The notes: generated by a model not told the origin, from the letters alone. A stretch of DNA of 64,000 nucleotides from JAAZIN01 sp964441025 (GCA_964441025.1 CAYTXG010000006.1:1-64000); one strand, 5' to 3'; positions 34,302 through 42,415 are shown, numbered from the stretch's first letter. Made by a program: numbers and translations.

Positions 34302-34397
34302 TGGCGGAGAGAGTGGGATTCGAACCCACGAGACGAGGTTTTGCCCCGTCTACTCGCTTTCCAGGCGAGCGCCTTCGACCAACTCAGCCATCTCTCC
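34302..34397 (-). tRNA. tRNA-Ser (GGA)
   Basis: Starts GGAGAGATGGCTGAGTTGG, anticodon stem-loop CTCGC CTGGAAA GCGAG gives anticodon GGA, a long variable arm is present, and the T arm GTGGGTTCGAATCCCAC ends in an encoded CCA. Promoter TTGAAT-17-TATAAT lies upstream. Confidence 0.97.
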
Positions 34398-34451
34398 ACG
34401 CCAGAACGATCCACCGATAAACCGGACATCTTAAGTTGTGTTGCCACCCAT

Positions 34452-34480
34452 ATTATACACAGATCTTCGCAGTAATTCAA
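34452..34480 (-). promoter_or_regulatory. Sigma-A promoter of tRNA-Ser(GGA)-SRP RNA
   Basis: TTGAAT (34480-34475), 17-base spacer, TATAAT (34457-34452). It likely drives tRNA-Ser, the SRP RNA and perhaps dnaX. Confidence 0.7.
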
Positions 34481-34643
34481 GGAAGCGCGCCGGCCGATCC
34501 GCCCAGCTTTCCTGGCCTTTACAGCCGGGAAGCTGCTTCTCCTTCACCGGGCGCCACCGTACGTCGAGCCCGGCCAACGGGTGAAAAGGAGCGTTGAATA
34601 ATCGCCCTTGAACCGTAACGACAGGGGCAAAAAGAATAAGCTA

Positions 34644-34674
34644 AGGGGCATTCCCAGTTGCCGGAAATGCCCCT
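34644..34674 (-). terminator. Intrinsic terminator of the cold-shock gene
   Basis: AGGGGCATT/AATGCCCCT 9-bp stem, followed on the minus strand by TAGCTTATTCTTTTTG, 23 bases after the stop. Confidence 0.75.
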
Positions 34675-34696
34675 GCGTTATCTTCTTTTTTAAAGA

Positions 34697-34894
34697 CTAA
34701 AGAGGGACAACGTTTTCCGCTTGTTTCCCCCGGTCCCCTTCGACAACATCAAAGGTAACCTCCTGGCCTTCCTCCAGTGTCTTGAAACCCTCGCTCTGGA
34801 TCGCGGAATAGTGAACGAACACATCTCCGCCTTCCTCGGTTTCAATGAAGCCATAGCCTTTCTCCGGGTTAAACCATTTTACCTTGCCTTGCAT
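34697..34894 (-). CDS. csp: Cold-shock protein
   Basis: 65 aa, single CSD OB fold. RNP1 KGYGFIETEE and RNP2 VFVHYSAI are intact with the usual aromatic residues. RNA chaperone that melts mRNA structure. AAGGAG lies 11 bases before the ATG and a long AT-rich leader precedes it, as in many csp genes. It sits alone between two serine tRNA genes. Confidence 0.96.
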   Translation of the reverse strand: MQGKVKWFNPEKGYGFIETEEGGDVFVHYSAIQSEGFKTLEEGQEVTFDVVEGDRGKQAENVVPL

Positions 34895-35248
34895 GTTTCA
34901 CAGATCTCCTTAAAGTTAATTTGAATCAAAAAGCGGAACAACGTAAACCCCTTTTACGCTTTGAAGCACAAAATCGTTTAAGTTGACCCGTCTTTTCAAC
35001 ACCAACATGTACCCTACCACAACGGAAACCAAAAATCAAATATATTCAAAGAGTTTATTAACATTCTTTTTTAAAAGCCGCATTTTTATACAGGCCGCCT
35101 CTCTTTTTTTGAACAGGCGATCACGCCGGTTGGCAACAACGGGGAAGAATACTGGAATTAAAGACCGGGACGGGGGAAAAAAGGACCGCAGCAGGGCGCC
35201 AGGAAACGTCCTGTCCCTGCACCCTTGCCGGGCAAAGAATACTGATTA

Positions 35249-35343
35249 TGGCGGAGAGAGTGGGATTCGAACCCACGAGGAGGCTCAACACCCCCTACTC
35301 GATTTCGAGTCGAGCGCCTTCAACCGGACTCGGCCATCTCTCC
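35249..35343 (-). tRNA. tRNA-Ser (CGA)
   Basis: GGAGAGATGGCCGAGTCCGG start, anticodon arm CTCGA CTCGAAA TCGAG (anticodon CGA), long variable arm, T arm GTGGGTTCGAATCCCAC and encoded CCA. Confidence 0.97.
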
Positions 35344-35349
35344 GTCTCT

Positions 35350-35377
35350 ATTATACCAGCAGCACAGTCTTTGTAAA
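35350..35377 (-). promoter_or_regulatory. Sigma-A promoter of tRNA-Ser(CGA)
   Basis: TTTACA (35377-35372), 16-base spacer, TATAAT (35355-35350), ending seven bases before the mature tRNA. Confidence 0.75.
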
Positions 35378-35386
35378 GTGCGCGCT

Positions 35387-35854
35387 TCAGGATCTGCGAA
35401 CCCGGAAAAAATCCTGCAGCAGCGCGGCGCAGGCACTGTCCAGGACGCCGCCTGTTACGGACAGGCGGTGGTTCAACCTTTCATCCTGCACAATATTATA
35501 AAGGGTTCCGCAGCCCCCCCCTTTTGGATCGGCGGCCCCGTAAACCAGCCGCTCCACCCGCGCCTGCACCAGGGCGCCGGCGCACATGGGACAGGGCTCC
35601 AGGGTCACGTAGAGGGTGCTTCCGGACAGTCGCCAGCCGCCCAGGGTCCGCCCCGCTTCGCGCAGGGCCAGAATCTCTGCATGGGCGGTGGGATCCCGCA
35701 TCTCTTCACAGCGGTTCCGGGAGGCGCCGATGACGCTGTTCCCCCTGACCAGGATTGCCCCCACGGGCACCTCGCCGCAGTGAAAAGCCTGCCGGGCTTG
35801 CTCCAGGGCCATCTCCATAAAGTAGATATCGGCATATTGGCGATTCATTTCCAT
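35387..35854 (-). CDS. tadA: tRNA-specific adenosine deaminase
   Basis: 155 aa from ATG at 35854 (MEMNRQYADIY). Zinc site HAEILAL and PCPMCAGALVQAR with catalytic Glu. It converts A34 to inosine in tRNA-Arg(ACG), encoded at 42.1 kb in this window. TATAAT lies only six bases before the ATG, with no ribosome site between, so the mRNA may be leaderless. An ATG two codons later is possible. Synteny tadA-scr-dnaX is conserved. Confidence 0.94.
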   Translation of the reverse strand: MEMNRQYADIYFMEMALEQARQAFHCGEVPVGAILVRGNSVIGASRNRCEEMRDPTAHAEILALREAGRTLGGWRLSGSTLYVTLEPCPMCAGALVQARVERLVYGAADPKGGGCGTLYNIVQDERLNHRLSVTGGVLDSACAALLQDFFRVRRS

Positions 35855-35892
35855 GACGCTATTATATACCATTACCGGTAAAACCCCGCCCC

Positions 35893-36117
35893 TTATCCCT
35901 CCTGGACCTCCCAGTCCGAGTAATCCACCATCATCTTTCTGCATTTTTTAAAGATGCGGGACGGAATAAAGAAATCCTTAAATGCATTGTTTCCCAGCAG
36001 CACCTCGCCCGGTTTTGGGAGCAGGGAAAAATTATGCCTGCTTTTCACCCAGGCCACCCTGCGCATGCCTTGCAAATAACCCTGCTCCATCCCGACGTGA
36101 CAATAAGGACATTTCAT
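35893..36117 (-). CDS. Small zinc-ribbon-like protein (PF20097 type)
   Basis: 74 aa from the ATG in MKCPYCHVGMEQGYLQG. One N-terminal CPYC pair and a later KCRK; proteins of this type usually have two Cys pairs, and here the second pair is reduced to one Cys. The middle part has LLPKPGEVLLGNNAF. No known function. It lies between tadA and the VIT1-like gene. Confidence 0.65.
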   Translation of the reverse strand: MKCPYCHVGMEQGYLQGMRRVAWVKSRHNFSLLPKPGEVLLGNNAFKDFFIPSRIFKKCRKMMVDYSDWEVQEG

Positions 36118-36220
36118 GGCAAATTCCTCTTTCCGCCCCGGGCGGGGCCGCCTTCCCAGGGGTGCGCCGGCTGTGAACCGCTGTAACTGATATCCATTCA
36201 TCCTGATCCTGATGAAACAA

Positions 36221-37102
36221 CTAGATGTCAATACCCAGGAATTTCTTGACGGCAAGCCCGATAAAAAAGGCAATGAGCGCCACGCCCAGGCTGATGCCGG
36301 CCATCTCTCCGAAACGCCTGGCAAAGGGCAGATCCTTGGCCACGCTGATGTAGTAGTTGAAGAAGAGAATGATCAAAATGACCGTGGCCAGCATGGTGAC
36401 CAGGGCAAGACCATAAGCGTGCTCCGGATAAAGCAGGTAGGGCAGCACCAGCAGCACCACTGTTACCAGGTAAGCCGCCCCCGTGTACAGGCTGGATTTG
36501 AAAGCATTGGGATTGCCGTCGGCCCTCTCTGCCAGGTAATTGGAGGCGGCCATGGATAAGGTGGCCGACACCCCGGTGATAATACCCGTCAGGGCAACCA
36601 GCCGGGTGCTGGCCACGGCAAAAGTGAGGCCGGCCAGAGCGCCCGTCAGCTCCACCAGTGCATCATTGAGCCCCAGAACCATGGCGCCCACATACTGCAG
36701 GCGTTCCTCATCCAGCATGTTCGCCAGCTTCTCTTCATGCCTCTGCTCATCTTCAATGATCCCCGCTGCTTCCGGAATTTCCTGAAGCAGCTGCCTGTAT
36801 TTTCTGCCCGTGGTGTACTCTCCCTTCTCCATGAGCTTGATCACAAAGGTATAGCCCATGAGCCGGCCGAGCAGGCCATACCATAAAATGTGCAGGCGCC
36901 TGGGCTTAACCTCGCGGTTAGTGTATTTTTCCCAGATGGCGGCATGCGCCAATTCCTCGGCGGCGATCTGTTCCAGCACAGCCTTATTCTTCGGATCCTT
37001 CTCCCGGCCGGCCATGCGGCTGTAGATGACGTGATCGGTTATTTCAAACCGCTGATAGCTCATGAGCAGCTTTATGGTCTGTTCTGTCAATTTTGCGCTC
37101 AC
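36221..37102 (-). CDS. Ferritin-like/VIT1-CCC1 fusion transporter
   Basis: 293 aa from GTG seven bases after GGAGG. Residues about 1-140 form a rubrerythrin-like four-helix domain with Glu-rich motifs (AAEELAHAAIWEKY, IIEDEQRHEEKLA). The rest is the VIT1/CCC1 family with five predicted membrane segments (LGLNDALVELTGALAGLTFA, then MAASNYLAERADG). Such fusions sense and export or sequester Fe(II) or Mn(II). Known from other anaerobes as membrane-bound ferritin A; orientation of transport is inference. Confidence 0.88.
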   Translation of the reverse strand: MSAKLTEQTIKLLMSYQRFEITDHVIYSRMAGREKDPKNKAVLEQIAAEELAHAAIWEKYTNREVKPRRLHILWYGLLGRLMGYTFVIKLMEKGEYTTGRKYRQLLQEIPEAAGIIEDEQRHEEKLANMLDEERLQYVGAMVLGLNDALVELTGALAGLTFAVASTRLVALTGIITGVSATLSMAASNYLAERADGNPNAFKSSLYTGAAYLVTVVLLVLPYLLYPEHAYGLALVTMLATVILIILFFNYYISVAKDLPFARRFGEMAGISLGVALIAFFIGLAVKKFLGIDI

Positions 37103-37305
37103 CTGTAAGCCTCCTTTTCTCTGTGACTTTGCCTGCGCCCCATCACCGCAGTCCCTCACCTTGAGCTCGTCCGGACTGCCGCTCCTGCTGCCCTGCCGGG
37201 CTTGCGCCTGCAGCGGCCCGATACAGCTCCCGGTCGCATATCGGGAGCAGCGGTTCGGGAAATTCCGGTTGCAGCGTTTTGGCTGCAGATGAAAAGCCGG
37301 CAGCC

Positions 37306-37782
37306 CTATTTGATGTATTCAACAGCTTCTTTGCCCGTAATATGCTCCACATCAACCGCTATGATCGAAGAGCGTGCACACCCGGCTATGGTATCCTCTC
37401 TTCCTTTTTCGGGTTGATCCCGGCAATACTTTTCAACCAGGGCTCTGAAGGCCTTAATCCGCTCCTCACCCTGGACGATTCTGGCCTTGCCAAAGGCGAT
37501 CACACTGCGGAAGTAAGTAGTGTATTCTTCACTGATGATCCTATCTTCATCCACTACCGAAAATGAAACCTGCGGATGCCTGGTAATTGCGTCCATTTTA
37601 TGCCCCTTCTTTGCCGAATGGAAATATATTTTTCCATCAAGGTAGACAAAGCTGAGCGGAACAGCGTAAGGATAATCGCCATCCCCCAAACAGGCCAGCA
37701 CCCCGTTGGTACATCTGGCCATGACCTCTGCTGTTTTACCGGCCGCCAATTGCTGTTTGCTTCTTCTCATTTTCCTGAACAT
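37306..37782 (-). CDS. Pyridoxamine 5'-phosphate oxidase-like (NimA-type) flavoprotein
   Basis: 158 aa. MRRSKQQLAAGKTAEVMARCTNGVLACLG and YPYAVPLSFVYLDGKIYFHSA are typical of the PNPOx-like split-barrel family that includes NimA 5-nitroimidazole reductases. It binds FMN; true substrate unknown. The ATG follows GGAGGAAT. The 203 bases after its stop hold a hairpin (GCTCCCG...CGGGAGC, near 37226) but no T-run. Confidence 0.85.
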   Translation of the reverse strand: MFRKMRRSKQQLAAGKTAEVMARCTNGVLACLGDGDYPYAVPLSFVYLDGKIYFHSAKKGHKMDAITRHPQVSFSVVDEDRIISEEYTTYFRSVIAFGKARIVQGEERIKAFRALVEKYCRDQPEKGREDTIAGCARSSIIAVDVEHITGKEAVEYIK

Positions 37783-37812
37783 GCATTATTCCTCCGCTTT
37801 AATCATACATAT

Positions 37813-38292
37813 TTAAGCACTTACTTTTCCCCGGTGCTGCAGATGAATGCCGATATGGCCGATCCCTAGAATCACTATCGAAATGATCATCCAGATCACC
37901 TTCCCGTAAATGCCCAGGAGAAAAAAGGCGGCAACGGGCTGCGTGGCGCCGGCCACCGGCACACCGCAAAAACTGCTGTAGAAGTGCGCCATAGTCTTGC
38001 TGCTTCCAAAATACCTGATCCACCATCCCTCGTACATGAGCAATAGTACAACTGCGGCAACAAGCCACAGCGACCATGTCGACCACGGGCGCAGGTTGAA
38101 GTCCCTGAAACTAAGGGCCGTACAGGAAACAAGGATCTGCCCGGCGCGTTCAAAGATCAAAAGCACCCTGTTCTCGCCGGCAGGGCTGTAACCCCCGGGC
38201 CGGTGTTTCAGCCAGATCAGGTTGGGGGTGAACAGCATCATTAAGAATATCAGTCCTGTATACGAAAACCCAGGTGCCCCATTGCCGGCCAC
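37813..38292 (-). CDS. Conserved integral membrane protein
   Basis: 159 aa with four likely membrane segments (about 10-27, 70-90, 115-128, 132-150). Conserved-looking motifs are FTPNLIWLKHRP, GWWIRYFGSSKTM, YSSFCGVPVAGATQPV and GIGHIGIHLQH with paired His. I recognise it as a family seen in Clostridia but with no assigned function. Its start lies two bases after the next gene's stop, so the two are coupled. Confidence 0.75.
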   Translation of the reverse strand: MAGNGAPGFSYTGLIFLMMLFTPNLIWLKHRPGGYSPAGENRVLLIFERAGQILVSCTALSFRDFNLRPWSTWSLWLVAAVVLLLMYEGWWIRYFGSSKTMAHFYSSFCGVPVAGATQPVAAFFLLGIYGKVIWMIISIVILGIGHIGIHLQHRGKVSA

Positions 38293-38294
38293 TC

Positions 38295-38501
38295 CTAGTA
38301 AATCTTTTTGAAAACCACCGTTTCTTCCTTGAGCGAAATTTTCTCGACTTGATACCCGTACCGGGTCAGCTCTTTTTTATATTTCAAAAAGGAATGATCC
38401 AGCCCGACCCCGGCGATCTTGCCAATCTCACCAGAGGAAAGCTTGATCCTGGAGCAATCTCTTTTTTTCACATACTCCCACAAGGGGTCATATTTACTCA
38501 T
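38295..38501 (-). CDS. DUF7662-like small protein
   Basis: 68 aa. MSKYDPLWEYVKKRD, then GLDHSFLKYKKELTRYGYQVEKISLKEETVVF, matches a small conserved Firmicutes family. A short alpha-beta domain with no cysteine metal site; perhaps nucleic acid or protein binding. Function unknown. Operon with the membrane protein gene downstream. Confidence 0.75.
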   Translation of the reverse strand: MSKYDPLWEYVKKRDCSRIKLSSGEIGKIAGVGLDHSFLKYKKELTRYGYQVEKISLKEETVVFKKIY

Positions 38502-38546
38502 GGATCATCCCTCCCAGATTTGCTGGGGCCGCTGCCGCTGCACAGG

Positions 38547-39017
38547 TTACAGTTTGTTGATCATCTCCAGCGCCTTTTGAATATCTTTGGCTATGAGCGG
38601 CTGCATGCTTTCTTTGTATCGCATCGGATCTGCATTGTAAAGCGCATTGACCACATATGCCCTGAGATCGGGCTTATATTCAACAATGGAGGGCAGCGCC
38701 TTGATGCACTGCCTTGCCGTAATGGGGCTGTTGTCCTGGACATGTTTCACATATAGATCAATGATCTCGTCGATTCGATTGCAGTCATCCCACCTGGCAT
38801 TGGCGGCAATAAGGATAATCGCCCTGGCCCTGATATAGGAATTATGACGATCAAGCAACTCTACAAAAACATCAAAATAGGAATAGACAGCAGCAGAACG
38901 CTTGCTCTCATCTTCAAGCCGCTTCAGGCACTGATAAGCATGCTCATTATCGCTGCTTTCAAGTCCCTCCACCAGACTCTGCAGATCACCCAGATGATCA
39001 CCTCCAGTAACGCGCAT
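38547..39017 (-). CDS. HEAT-like helical repeat protein
   Basis: 156 aa from ATG 39017. The helical pairs (VFVELLDRHNSYIRARAIIL, DEIIDLYVKHVQDNSPITARQC, YVVNALYNADPM) form about three HEAT-like repeats. It resembles Clostridia proteins often labelled SufBD-like for no functional reason. A CTG at 38993 follows a near-perfect GGAGGTGAT by a few bases and matches the family start better, so translation could start there. Function unknown. Confidence 0.7.
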   Translation of the reverse strand: MRVTGGDHLGDLQSLVEGLESSDNEHAYQCLKRLEDESKRSAAVYSYFDVFVELLDRHNSYIRARAIILIAANARWDDCNRIDEIIDLYVKHVQDNSPITARQCIKALPSIVEYKPDLRAYVVNALYNADPMRYKESMQPLIAKDIQKALEMINKL

Positions 39018-39089
39018 TCTCTCCAGCGCAGCTCCGCTGTGCTCCCCCTTGCCCGCGCTGGAGCGCTTATCCCGCAACGCCCGCGGAAG

Positions 39090-39734
39090 CTAAAGATATT
39101 TGCTGGCCTCCCTGATGCTGAGAGGCGCCATCATGCCCCGGTGCCTCTCGATAAAACCGCGCACCCAGGCGGGGTCTGTTTTGCTGTATTGGCGCAGGCT
39201 CCAGCCGATGGCTTTGTTGATAAAAAATTCCTCCTGCCCCAGGTTATTGACAATAATCTGCTCCAGCAGAACAGGGTCGGTCTTCTCCTTCCACATCAAC
39301 TGGTGGTCGATGGAGATTCTGCGCAGCCAGATATTATCGTCTGTGCTCCACTCCAGAAGGATCGCTTTCGCCCCGGGGCAGCGCAGGGCGATATCCCCGA
39401 TGACAACATTAAGGCCGTCAATGGTATCCCACCACGATTTTTGCACCGCCAGTTCGCGCAGCCTCGGTATATCCGCCGCTGTCAGCAGGGCCTTCATTTT
39501 GGATAGATAGTCAACGGCAAGATACTGGAATTCGCGCTCGGGCTGCCGCCAGCATTCTAATATAAAGTCCCATTCCACAATCCCTTGATCCATGCCCCTG
39601 AAGAAATTGCGGGAAAGCCTCCTCCGTTCCGGAGTGGCGATACCCAGAAAGGGGAACCGGTTGCGCATGTAAGCGCTCATGGGAGCGGCTTTTTCGGGGT
39701 TTGCCGCCAACCTGAATCGTTCAAATATATCCAT
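39090..39734 (-). CDS. AlkD-like DNA alkylation repair protein
   Basis: 214 aa, all-helical HEAT-like fold of AlkC/AlkD DNA glycosylases. PMSAYMRNRFPFLGI, KSWWDTIDGLN and WLRRISIDHQL give the conserved Trp, Asp and Arg that contact alkylated DNA (the W-W-D and R motifs). It removes N3/N7-alkylpurines. ATG follows GAGGGGGC. Next to a TfoX-like gene on the same strand, ten bases apart. Confidence 0.88.
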   Translation of the reverse strand: MDIFERFRLAANPEKAAPMSAYMRNRFPFLGIATPERRRLSRNFFRGMDQGIVEWDFILECWRQPEREFQYLAVDYLSKMKALLTAADIPRLRELAVQKSWWDTIDGLNVVIGDIALRCPGAKAILLEWSTDDNIWLRRISIDHQLMWKEKTDPVLLEQIIVNNLGQEEFFINKAIGWSLRQYSKTDPAWVRGFIERHRGMMAPLSIREASKYL

Positions 39735-39744
39735 GGTCGCCCCC

Positions 39745-40095
39745 TCAGGCAGGAGTAGTCTTCCCGGCTGATTTGCCGCTTTTTTTCTTTTTCGGCTGCG
39801 GCACCTTCACCACAGGCAGGAGAGCGGCAATGACCTCCGCTGCCAGCTCCCGGTTTTCGACATCCAGGATGTAGTGCTCTTTTGCCCCCTCATAGGGGCA
39901 GCCTTTGTCGGCATTTCCCATCAGGCCGTCAAGAACAGGCAGAATTTTTACATAAACAGTGTTGTCGCAAACAAGGAGAATGGGTTTGTCATCGATGTAG
40001 ACCAGATATTCGCCGAACATCTTTTTGCATCGGAGAGCACCGGCGCCTTCAACCTGCTCGCAGACATACTCCACAAAATCGGCCGTTGTAGCCAT
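39745..40095 (-). CDS. TfoX N-terminal domain protein
   Basis: 116 aa. VCEQVEGAGALRCKKMFGEYLVYIDDKPILLVCDNTVYVKI is the TfoX/Sxy N-terminal fold (the C-terminal domain is absent), followed by a Lys-rich tail (PKKKKSGKSAGKTTPA). In Proteobacteria full TfoX regulates competence; single-domain versions in Firmicutes have no known role. Confidence 0.85.
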   Translation of the reverse strand: MATTADFVEYVCEQVEGAGALRCKKMFGEYLVYIDDKPILLVCDNTVYVKILPVLDGLMGNADKGCPYEGAKEHYILDVENRELAAEVIAALLPVVKVPQPKKKKSGKSAGKTTPA

Positions 40096-40114
40096 CCCAA
40101 CCCTCCCCGGCGGA

Positions 40115-40342
40115 TCAAAATATTTTTATGATCCCGCCGTATTCTTCTGCCTTCTTCAGCAGCGACCCCCGGGCGACCATGGTAAAAGCAATATCGCTGC
40201 TCCGGATGCATAAAAGCGCCGCCCCTTCTTCAAGATTTACTCGCTCCCCAACTATGGACTGCATCAGACTGGTACTATTATTTGCCAAGCGAAAGAGATA
40301 TTCCTGCTCGAGAAGGAAAGGGACAAAGGGGATGCCCGGCAC
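40115..40342 (-). CDS. Hypothetical protein
   Basis: 75 aa from GTG, no clear ribosome site. EQEYLFRLANNSTSLMQSIVGERVNLEEGAALLCIRSSD looks like a small globular beta-rich domain, slightly recalling FeoA-like SH3 folds, but I cannot assign it. It might be a remnant. It lies 20 bases upstream of the TfoX-like gene on the same strand. Confidence 0.35.
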   Translation of the reverse strand: MPGIPFVPFLLEQEYLFRLANNSTSLMQSIVGERVNLEEGAALLCIRSSDIAFTMVARGSLLKKAEEYGGIIKIF

Positions 40343-40541
40343 ATGCAGCAGCGGGATTACGTTAGTGTTACAATCAGAGAAGTTAAGGATAATTTACTCC
40401 ATGGAAAAAGGGTTTTTGCAAAGCGGCGATCCCATAAGCTACAACAAACCGCGGCGTCTATCGGATACAGGGCAAATTATGAAATTGTACCGGGCATTTC
40501 GGCCTTCCCGATTGTATTAGTAGTGAAAGGAGGGCAAGCCG

Positions 40542-41039
40542 ATGGCGAACTCTTTGTTACGTACGGACAAAGAGATTGCAGAAATTTACGAGCGCCATAA
40601 AAAGACGGTGTACCGCGTCTGCTTTGCTTACATGAAAAATCAGCCTGATACCGAAGACGTCGTCCAGGATACATTTTATCAGTTGATCAGGAAGGGGCCT
40701 GTTTTCGGGAGCGAAGAGCACGAAAAGGCCTGGCTGATCAGAACGGCTACGAATTTGTGCAAAAACGGTCTGCGGTACTGGTGGCGCAGGCGCAGAAATC
40801 TGGATGATTGCTGGGCTCTGCAGGAGAACGGCGATGTGGAGATCAGCGACACCCTCAGCGCAGTGATGGAGCTGCCCGAAAAATACAAGACGGTAGTCTA
40901 TCTCTACTACTACGAGGGATACAACAGCGTGGAGATCTCCAGGATTCTCGGCAAACCCGGATCCACAATCCGCAACCATCTCCATGGAGCGCGCCGGGCC
41001 CTCCGGGACAAATTAGGTGGTGATTTCGATGAAACATAG
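40542..41039 (+). CDS. ECF-type RNA polymerase sigma factor
   Basis: 165 aa from ATG after AAAGGAGGG. Region 2 (about 17-80) has VYRVCFAYMKNQPDTEDVVQDTFYQLI and region 4 (about 110-160) has LPEKYKTVVYLYYYEGYNSVEISRILGKPGSTI as helix-turn-helix. No promoter with its own consensus is obvious upstream. Its last 11 bases overlap the next gene, whose product is a single-pass membrane protein and so a likely anti-sigma partner. Confidence 0.92.
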   Translation: MANSLLRTDKEIAEIYERHKKTVYRVCFAYMKNQPDTEDVVQDTFYQLIRKGPVFGSEEHEKAWLIRTATNLCKNGLRYWWRRRRNLDDCWALQENGDVEISDTLSAVMELPEKYKTVVYLYYYEGYNSVEISRILGKPGSTIRNHLHGARRALRDKLGGDFDET

Positions 41040-41841
41040 GCGAATCGCAGATGCATGGAACAAGATCGAGCCGGACAGCGACGCCGACAGGCGGATGCTG
41101 GCGGCAATCTTGAGCGACAACCGCTCTGAAAAAAGCAGAAGGGGGAGAGCAGGTGCGATGAACAGAAAAATTAACTGGAAAGTGCTGGCCCCTGTTGCCG
41201 CCTGCCTGGTGCTGGCCCTGGCCATCGCCGTACCGCTTTTTTCAGGCGGCGGGAACAGCTTTGACCTCAAGCGGTCAAGGGGCGTGAAAGTTGCCCATGT
41301 GCATAAGCTCCGGACACCGGCAGTTCCCAAAGCTGATCTCACGGTATTGACGGAAGAGGAGCTTTTCGGGGAAACATTTCGGGATTACGAGGTGGTCGCT
41401 TTCGAGGGAACCATCGTAGAGGTCCGCAACATTGTCTGCGACTACAGCGGGGCCAAGGATTACCGCGCTATCGCCACCATCGAGGTGCAGGAGGTGCTGC
41501 GCGGAAACCTAACGACAGGAGCAACAGTCACGGTTCTCCTGCCCGGCCCCGTTGATGTAAAGGGGCTGTGGATTGAAGACACCGGCGTCTCCTCACATAT
41601 GAGGGCGGGGACCAGGGGTATCTTTATGCCCATCAGATATGATGAAACATCAATCCGCGAAGAGAATGGCGTGAAACTCGCCCTGCTCGATCTGGCCGCA
41701 TACGGACTTCTCGACGGCGAGCGCTGGGCCTTTCTCGAAACCGCAGAGGGGCTGACCTACTACACCTGGGCCTACCCGTCACTGGCGGGCGCAAAAAATC
41801 TGGAGGAGGTAAAAGAGATCATCCTTCCGAAACTCAAATAG
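41029..41841 (+). CDS. Single-pass membrane protein, probable anti-sigma partner
   Basis: 270 aa from the ATG eight bases after AGGTGG. Cytoplasmic region 1-50, membrane segment 51-71, extracytoplasmic domain of about 200 residues. The N-terminal part is short and lacks a HxxxCxxC ZAS motif, but sigma/anti-sigma overlap and topology fit. The outer region has VVAFEGTIVEVRNIVCDYSG and VEVQEVLRGNLTTGATVTVLLPG, a beta-rich fold that could sense a ligand. Ends at a strong terminator. Confidence 0.7.
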   Translation: MKHRRIADAWNKIEPDSDADRRMLAAILSDNRSEKSRRGRAGAMNRKINWKVLAPVAACLVLALAIAVPLFSGGGNSFDLKRSRGVKVAHVHKLRTPAVPKADLTVLTEEELFGETFRDYEVVAFEGTIVEVRNIVCDYSGAKDYRAIATIEVQEVLRGNLTTGATVTVLLPGPVDVKGLWIEDTGVSSHMRAGTRGIFMPIRYDETSIREENGVKLALLDLAAYGLLDGERWAFLETAEGLTYYTWAYPSLAGAKNLEEVKEIILPKLK

Positions 41842-41853
41842 CTTTAAGCTGGA

Positions 41854-41893
41854 GAAGCTCTGAAAGCGGCAGTTACGCCGCTTTCAGAGCTTC
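41854..41893 (+). terminator. Strong terminator of the sigma/anti-sigma operon
   Basis: Perfect 17-bp stem GAAGCTCTGAAAGCGGC/GCCGCTTTCAGAGCTTC with a 6-base loop, then TTTACC. Thirteen bases after the stop. T-run is short but the stem is very stable. Confidence 0.8.
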
Positions 41894-42040
41894 TTTACCG
41901 GAACGCCTGTACAGGTGGCCGCTCCCGTTTTTTCCATTGCAGCATTATGCATACGCATGCCTCCGGAAACATCAACGCTCCCTGCTCCGGATCCCAATCA
42001 ATCTATTTGATCGGATATACCTTGAATCTATAATACCATG

Positions 42041-42084
42041 AAAAAAGGACATAAGATCTCCTTGCCGGAAATCCTATGTCCTTT
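42041..42084 (-). terminator. Terminator of the tRNA cluster
   Basis: AAAAGGACATA/TATGTCCTTTT arms with an imperfect continuation, and a T6 run on the minus strand. It directly follows tRNA-Arg. Confidence 0.75.
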
Positions 42085-42162
42085 TGGTGCGCCCGGCAGG
42101 ATTTGAACCTGCGACCTCCTGATTCGTAGTCAGTTACTCTATCCGGACTGAGCTACGGGCGC
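42085..42162 (-). tRNA. tRNA-Arg (ACG)
   Basis: GCGCCCGTAGCTCAGTCCGG start, anticodon loop CTACGAA (anticodon ACG), T arm GCAGGTTCAAATCCTGC, encoded CCA. A34 of this tRNA is the substrate of TadA. Confidence 0.96.
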
Positions 42163-42165
42163 ATG

Positions 42166-42259
42166 TGGCGGAGAGAGAGGGATTCGAACCCTCGAAGCAG
42201 GCTTTTACCCACTTAATCGCTTAGCAGGCGACCGCCTTCAACCTCTCGGCCATCTCTCC
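42166..42259 (-). tRNA. tRNA-Ser (GCT)
   Basis: GGAGAGATGGCCGAGAGG start, anticodon loop CTGCTAA (anticodon GCT), long variable arm, T arm GAGGGTTCGAATCCCTC, encoded CCA. Three bases from tRNA-Arg. Confidence 0.97.
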
Positions 42260-42274
42260 GTGCTGCCTCTATTT

Positions 42275-42361
42275 TGGCGGAGGGGGTGGGATTCGAACCC
42301 ACGGCCCTTTCGGGTCACCGGTTTTCAAGACCGGCTCCTTCAACCGCTCGGACACCCCTCC
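42275..42361 (-). tRNA. tRNA-Ser (TGA)
   Basis: GGAGGGGTGTCCGAGCGG start, anticodon arm CCGGT CTTGAAA ACCGG (anticodon TGA), variable arm, T arm GTGGGTTCGAATCCCAC, encoded CCA. First in the three-tRNA unit. Confidence 0.97.
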
Positions 42362-42386
42362 AGCAGGCGGTTATTCATGCAAAAAT

Positions 42387-42415
42387 AGTATAGCAAAGGT
42401 GCAAATCCTTGTCAA
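42387..42415 (-). promoter_or_regulatory. Sigma-A promoter of the tRNA cluster
   Basis: Perfect TTGACA (42415-42410), 17-base spacer, TATACT (42392-42387) on the minus strand. Confidence 0.85.
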
